From an uncultured bacterium (GTDB lineage: Bacteria > Planctomycetota > UBA1135 > GCA-002686595): a stretch of 64,000 bases of DNA. The position numbers and the translations under genes are program-made. The stretch is from NCBI GenBank assembly GCA_937905825.1, contig CALCXM010000154.1, positions 1 to 64,000 of the forward strand. Reading direction: 5' to 3'. The notes beneath the pieces were generated by a model. The model was not told where the DNA came from. It searched no databases and worked only from the letters and a program-made list of their open reading frames with translations. Below, in pieces: positions 60,309 to 64,000 of this stretch; the first letter of the stretch is position 1, and every line of letters starts with the position of its first letter.

Positions 60309-62486
60309 TTACTCGGGCAGTTGAATTCTGCAGCGCATGTCCAGCACGAAGCTGGACTCGCCCCGGTAACCCGCCAGGAACGGGTTCAAGTCGAGCTCGG
60401 CAATCTCGGGGTTGTCCGTCAGCATTTGAGAGAGCCGCAAGAGCACCTCAGCCAACTCCTCCTTGTTGACCGGCGGCTTGCCGCGCGCCCCTTCGAAGAG
60501 GGCCTTACCGCGCACTGCTTCCACCATGTCCCGGGCGTCGAGGGGTGTCAGCGGGTGAAGCCGGAAGACCACATCCTTCAGGATCTCCACGTGCACGCCC
60601 CCCAGACCAAAGGCCAACATACGGCCTAGCAGGGGATCGCTCGCCACACCAAAGAAGGTCTCGACTCCGTTGGAACGCATGGCTTGCAGCAAGACCTGCA
60701 TGTTGGGCGCCTCCGCGAGGAAGCGATCCTCCAAGGTGTCGTAGGCGGTCAGCAGGTCTTCCCGATTGCGCAGGTCCAAGAGAACGCCGCCGCGGTCGGA
60801 CTTGTGAATGATCTCCGGGGCCACGACTTTGCCGACCAAGGGAAATCCGATACGGCGCGCCGCGGCGAGGGCTTCCTCGCGATTGTTGACCAATGCGGAA
60901 GGGACAATCGGCAGGCCGTAAGCCTCCAGGATGCCGGTGACTTCACGGTCCTTCAGCAGCTCGCGCTTTTCCTCCACGGCCGCGGCGATCAGGTCCCGCG
61001 CTCGCTTCTTGCGCACACGGAACTTGGGGGCGGGCTCCTCCGGGCGCTCGCGCAATTCGCGTAGCTGAACCAGCCCCGCCAAAACTTGGGCCGCGTCACC
61101 CGGGAAACTGTAGTTCGGAATCTCCGCGCGCCGCAACAACTCAAGGGCAGCGGAGGATTCCGGCAGGCCAGGCAAACAAGCGAGGAGCGGCTTGCGCTTC
61201 GACTTCGCGTGCTTCGCAAAGGCAGCCGCCACGGAAGCAGCGTCGATCATGATTGGCGCCACAAAGATCGCGAGCACCATGTCCACGTTCTTGTCGGCCA
61301 TGACGAGCGCCAAGGACTTGTCAAAGCTCGTCGCGTCCGCGCTCGCGATCAAGTCCACAGGATTCGCCGTGGACGCTTCTGGGGGCAAGAAAGCCTCCAG
61401 TTTCTTGCGCGTATTCGCGCCCAGGTCGCACAGCTCCAAGCCCTCCGCCACGCATGCGTCTGTGGCCAGGATGCCCGGTCCACCTGCGTTCGTCACGATG
61501 GCCACCCGGCGCCCCTTCGGATAGCAACCAGCTTGCACCGCCGACGCTAGGGCAAAGAGTTCCTTCATGGAGTTCATGCGCAGGACACCGCACTGCTCCA
61601 GCAATGAATCCACCGCCACTTCTGAACCCGCCAAGGATCCCGTGTGCGAGATCGCTGCCCGCGCTCCTCGCGCGCTGCGCCCCGACTTCACCACGAGGAT
61701 CGGCTTGTGGCGCGAAACACGGCGCGCGATCGCCATGAAGCGTTCCGGTTCGCCGAAGGCTTCCAGGTACATCAAGATCTGCTTGGTGGCCGCGTCGGCC
61801 TCCCAGTACTCCAACAGATCGGAAGGTGAAACGTCCGGCCGGTTGCCGAGGCTCGCGAACATGCTCATGCCAAGGCCCAGCACCTCAGCGTCGTTCAGAA
61901 TCACAGCGCCGAGGGCTCCGGACTGCGACATGAAGGCGGCTTCCCCACGCATGAGTCTCGAGTTGGCGAAGCTGGCGTTCATCTTGAACTCCTCCGCCGT
62001 GTTTAGGATGCCCATGCAGTTGGGGCCGATCAAACGCATGCCGTACATCGTGCAGACCTCCATCAGTTCGCGCTGGCGCTCCGCACCTGCCGCCCCGACT
62101 TCCGCGAAGCCGGCGGTGATGCAAACCAAGCCGCGCACGCCCTTCTCTCCGCACTCGCGGGCGGCGCCGACCACGTACTTCGCGGGCACCACCAAGATGG
62201 CCAAGTCCACCTCCCCGGGAATCAAGGCGATGTCCGCATAGCAGTGCATGGATCGAACCACGCCCGCGTTCGGATTCACCGGGTAGACCGGACCGGTGAA
62301 ACCGGCGCTCACCAGGTTCCGCACGATCTCATGGCCGATCGTGTTCGGCGTCCGACCCGCTCCGATGACGGCGATGCTACGGGGTCGGAAGAGCGCGTCG
62401 AGGGACTTGAGCCGCCCCGCGAGCGTCTTGCTCTGCGGCGCACGGGAGGGTGTCGCGCCTCTCTTCTTGGATTGCTTGCTGGCCAT
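60309..62486 (-). CDS. NDP-forming acyl-CoA synthetase (acetate-CoA ligase family)
   Basis: A 725-residue single-chain ADP-forming acyl-CoA synthetase. The CoA-binding N-terminal domain (IAVIGAGRTPNTIGHEIVRN), the ligase domain with the phosphorylated histidine in ISHTGSLAG (His281), and the C-terminal ATP-grasp domain (GFPLVGKVVAPEIIHKSDRGG, VETFFGVASDPLLG) are in normal order. The enzyme links acyl-CoA hydrolysis to ATP synthesis, often for acetate or branched-chain acids. There is no GNAT domain of the Pat type. It stands alone next to the zinc-ribbon gene. Confidence 0.9.
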   Translation of the reverse strand: MASKQSKKRGATPSRAPQSKTLAGRLKSLDALFRPRSIAVIGAGRTPNTIGHEIVRNLVSAGFTGPVYPVNPNAGVVRSMHCYADIALIPGEVDLAILVVPAKYVVGAARECGEKGVRGLVCITAGFAEVGAAGAERQRELMEVCTMYGMRLIGPNCMGILNTAEEFKMNASFANSRLMRGEAAFMSQSGALGAVILNDAEVLGLGMSMFASLGNRPDVSPSDLLEYWEADAATKQILMYLEAFGEPERFMAIARRVSRHKPILVVKSGRSARGARAAISHTGSLAGSEVAVDSLLEQCGVLRMNSMKELFALASAVQAGCYPKGRRVAIVTNAGGPGILATDACVAEGLELCDLGANTRKKLEAFLPPEASTANPVDLIASADATSFDKSLALVMADKNVDMVLAIFVAPIMIDAASVAAAFAKHAKSKRKPLLACLPGLPESSAALELLRRAEIPNYSFPGDAAQVLAGLVQLRELRERPEEPAPKFRVRKKRARDLIAAAVEEKRELLKDREVTGILEAYGLPIVPSALVNNREEALAAARRIGFPLVGKVVAPEIIHKSDRGGVLLDLRNREDLLTAYDTLEDRFLAEAPNMQVLLQAMRSNGVETFFGVASDPLLGRMLAFGLGGVHVEILKDVVFRLHPLTPLDARDMVEAVRGKALFEGARGKPPVNKEELAEVLLRLSQMLTDNPEIAELDLNPFLAGYRGESSFVLDMRCRIQLPE

Positions 62487-62567
62487 GGGCTCAGCCTACT
62501 GCTCCGTCTGGATAGTTCGACCCGCGAGCTAGAATTTCCTGGTGACGGAAGCGCGATCTCTGCCGCT

Positions 62568-63701
62568 CTACTTGCCCGCCGCCTTGATGCGAGCCAACTC
62601 GCCTTCGGCTTCGATCTGCTTGACCCTGTCGCGCTGGGTCGCGTAGTAACGGAGCAAAGCGAACCAGGCCGTTTCGCTGTCGCCCGCGACCTTGTGCAAT
62701 CCATCCGCCAGGGCTGCAGCACGATCCGGATCACCCATCTCTTCCGCCAGGTTCAACATCGCCACGCGAATGTCCATGCTCTGGGGCTCGACCTTCAACC
62801 AACGCACCAGAGTGCTGCCCACCTCGCGCAGGTTTCCCGCCTGGCGGTGCAGGGAGATCAAGCGTTGGTACACGCCGGCCTGGGTGGGGTCGTAGAGCAG
62901 GCGAGCTTCCGCCGCTCGCAACTCTTGGGCGATGCGGTTGAGGTCGTCAAAGCGCAACTTGGCCCCGTCCCCATCCTCGTCCCGGTCGAGCACGTAGTAG
63001 ATCTGGCTCAATAGAAACCAAGGGCGCGGTTCGTAGGGATCCAGGTCCCGGGCGAGCTCCCCAGCTTCCAAAGCTTCCTCCACGCGATCCTCATCGAAGA
63101 GCACTTGAGCAATCCAAGTGGCCGCATTGGCGTGGGTCGGCTCAATCTCCAACACAGTGCGCAATTCGATCAAGGCCCGTTCCGGATCACCCAAGCGCAT
63201 GAAGCACAGCCCGTATCCGCGGCGCGCTTCCGCACTCTCCGGGTTGATCGCGAGGACCTTCTCGTAATGGGCCTGGGCTTCCCCGTAGCGCCCGAGGGTG
63301 TAGTAGCAGTGGGCCAATGCGCGCGTGTCCCCCAGCCGTTGGGGAGCCACATGCAAGTAGCGTTCGAAGGCCAGAATGGCGTCGCCGTAGCGTCGCAAGC
63401 GGAAATACACGACGCCGGCTTGATGCAAAGCGGACGGGTAGTCCGGTTCGATGGCGAGCAGACCGAAGAGCGCTTCCAAGGTCCCGGTCATGTGCCCTTC
63501 GCGATAGGACTGGATCGCTTGCACGAGATACGGGCGAACGTTTTCGGGAGGTGTCACGTCCGCGTCCCAATCCTTCCAGCGACCTTCCTGCGCCACCGAC
63601 CATTCCTGGGGACTGCGGTCGAGGATCGTCTTCTCGGCCTCCTGAGCTTGAAGCGGCAGACTGACGCTGACCGCTAGCAATGCCTGTGCAATCCAACTCA
63701 T
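62568..63701 (-). CDS. Secreted TPR-repeat protein
   Basis: A 377-residue protein with a signal peptide (MSWIAQALLAVSVSLPLQAQ). It carries several TPR units: ALHQAGVVYFRLRRYGDAIL, ALAHCYYTLGRYGEAQAHYEKVLAINP, GYGLCFMRLGDPERALIELRTVLEIEP and AATWIAQVLFDEDRVEEALEAGELARDLDP. The start codon overlaps the stop of the upstream ASPIC/UnbV gene in an ATGA. Such TPR-ASPIC pairs are common in Planctomycetes and Acidobacteria and are predicted to work together outside the cytoplasm. Confidence 0.85.
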   Translation of the reverse strand: MSWIAQALLAVSVSLPLQAQEAEKTILDRSPQEWSVAQEGRWKDWDADVTPPENVRPYLVQAIQSYREGHMTGTLEALFGLLAIEPDYPSALHQAGVVYFRLRRYGDAILAFERYLHVAPQRLGDTRALAHCYYTLGRYGEAQAHYEKVLAINPESAEARRGYGLCFMRLGDPERALIELRTVLEIEPTHANAATWIAQVLFDEDRVEEALEAGELARDLDPYEPRPWFLLSQIYYVLDRDEDGDGAKLRFDDLNRIAQELRAAEARLLYDPTQAGVYQRLISLHRQAGNLREVGSTLVRWLKVEPQSMDIRVAMLNLAEEMGDPDRAAALADGLHKVAGDSETAWFALLRYYATQRDRVKQIEAEGELARIKAAGK

Positions 63702-64000
63702 TTCGACTCCTCCTCGATAACCAAGAACTGATTGGCAGCGCTGCCCAGGATCGTTTGGGTGTGACCCGAAGGCCATTGGATCTCGATGCGCTCGACCTTC
63801 TGCGCCGCCCCCAAACCGAAGTGCAACCTTGTGGAAGCCCCCGCTTGGTACCCGGCTGTGTTGCGCACCTCGCCGCTCAAGACGCGCTCGCCCACGGCAA
63901 CGCTCACCTGAGCTCCAATGGCGTCGGGATGGGAGCGCGACGCTTTCAGCTGCAAGGCCAACCAATTTGTCTGCTCCCCGACCGGGCAGGTGTTCGTCAA
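63698..64000 (-). CDS. ASPIC/UnbV domain protein, partial (N-terminus beyond the right edge)
   Basis: The last 100 codons of a larger protein, open to the window edge. The sequence matches the ASPIC/UnbV C-terminal module: HPDAIGAQVSVAVGERVLSGEV, NTAGYQAGASTRLHFGLG and VERIEIQWPSGHTQTILG. Full proteins of this class usually have FG-GAP/VCBS beta-propeller repeats before this module (CRTAC1-like). It overlaps the downstream TPR gene by four bases. Confidence 0.85.
   Translation of the reverse strand: MTNTCPVGEQTNWLALQLKASRSHPDAIGAQVSVAVGERVLSGEVRNTAGYQAGASTRLHFGLGAAQKVERIEIQWPSGHTQTILGSAANQFLVIEEESK

Overview
The window is GC-rich bacterial chromosome, densely packed with genes on both strands. 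No rRNA, tRNA, CRISPR array or insertion sequence was recognised. The gene content points to a Planctomycetota-like or similar Gram-negative lineage. The supporting signs are an adjacent DUF1800/DUF1501 secreted pair, a sulfatase-fold lipoprotein, an ASPIC/UnbV protein next to a TPR protein, an ECF sigma factor followed by a zinc-finger anti-sigma/TPR protein, a Gram-negative type PepN and many secreted proteins of unknown function. This placement is inferred from gene content only.

Left part (1-14.3 kb): a partial Tex RNA-binding protein with a low-complexity insert, a DJ-1/PfpI-like protein without the catalytic cysteine, a beta-propeller protein, elongation factor G, a guanine-deaminase-like enzyme, an M14 peptidase lipoprotein coupled to a MORN-repeat lipoprotein, a PDZ protein, an FkbM methyltransferase and a secreted unknown. 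Middle-left (14.4-28.2 kb): a possible tailoring locus with a double GNAT coupled to a NodU/TobZ-type carbamoyltransferase, divergent from two B12-binding radical SAM enzymes. It is followed by the DUF1800-DUF1501 pair, a small-molecule methyltransferase, a nitroreductase-methyltransferase fusion, a HEAT/vWA protein and a TPMT-like methyltransferase. Middle (28.5-40.2 kb): the sulfatase-fold lipoprotein, an SGNH-like protein followed by a 42-residue membrane protein, two large secreted proteins facing each other, a small cysteine-rich secreted protein, a third B12 radical SAM enzyme (paralogue of the first) with a strong terminator, and PdxA.

Middle-right (40.2-49.5 kb): an SbcD/YhaO-like phosphoesterase overlapping an SbcC/YhaN-like ATPase with membrane segments, then PepN and a FliK-like/FlhB-like pair without other flagellar genes. 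Right part (49.5-64 kb): a secreted thioredoxin-fold protein, a secreted unknown, the sigma/anti-sigma pair, QueG, a three-gene HscC chaperone operon whose J-like partner lacks HPD, a zinc-ribbon protein behind a highly structured leader, an ADP-forming acyl-CoA synthetase, and the TPR/ASPIC pair at the edge.

The most notable observation is at 49833-50966. A thioredoxin-fold protein has an in-frame TGA exactly at the first cysteine of the CGPC redox motif. An 8-bp perfect hairpin with a GGTC loop lies a little downstream, at bacterial SECIS spacing. This is best read as a selenoprotein. Other items worth checking are the hairpin-rich leader at 59426-59858, the HscC operon with a degenerate J-domain, the carbamoyltransferase/radical SAM locus and the tiny membrane protein at 30539-30667.
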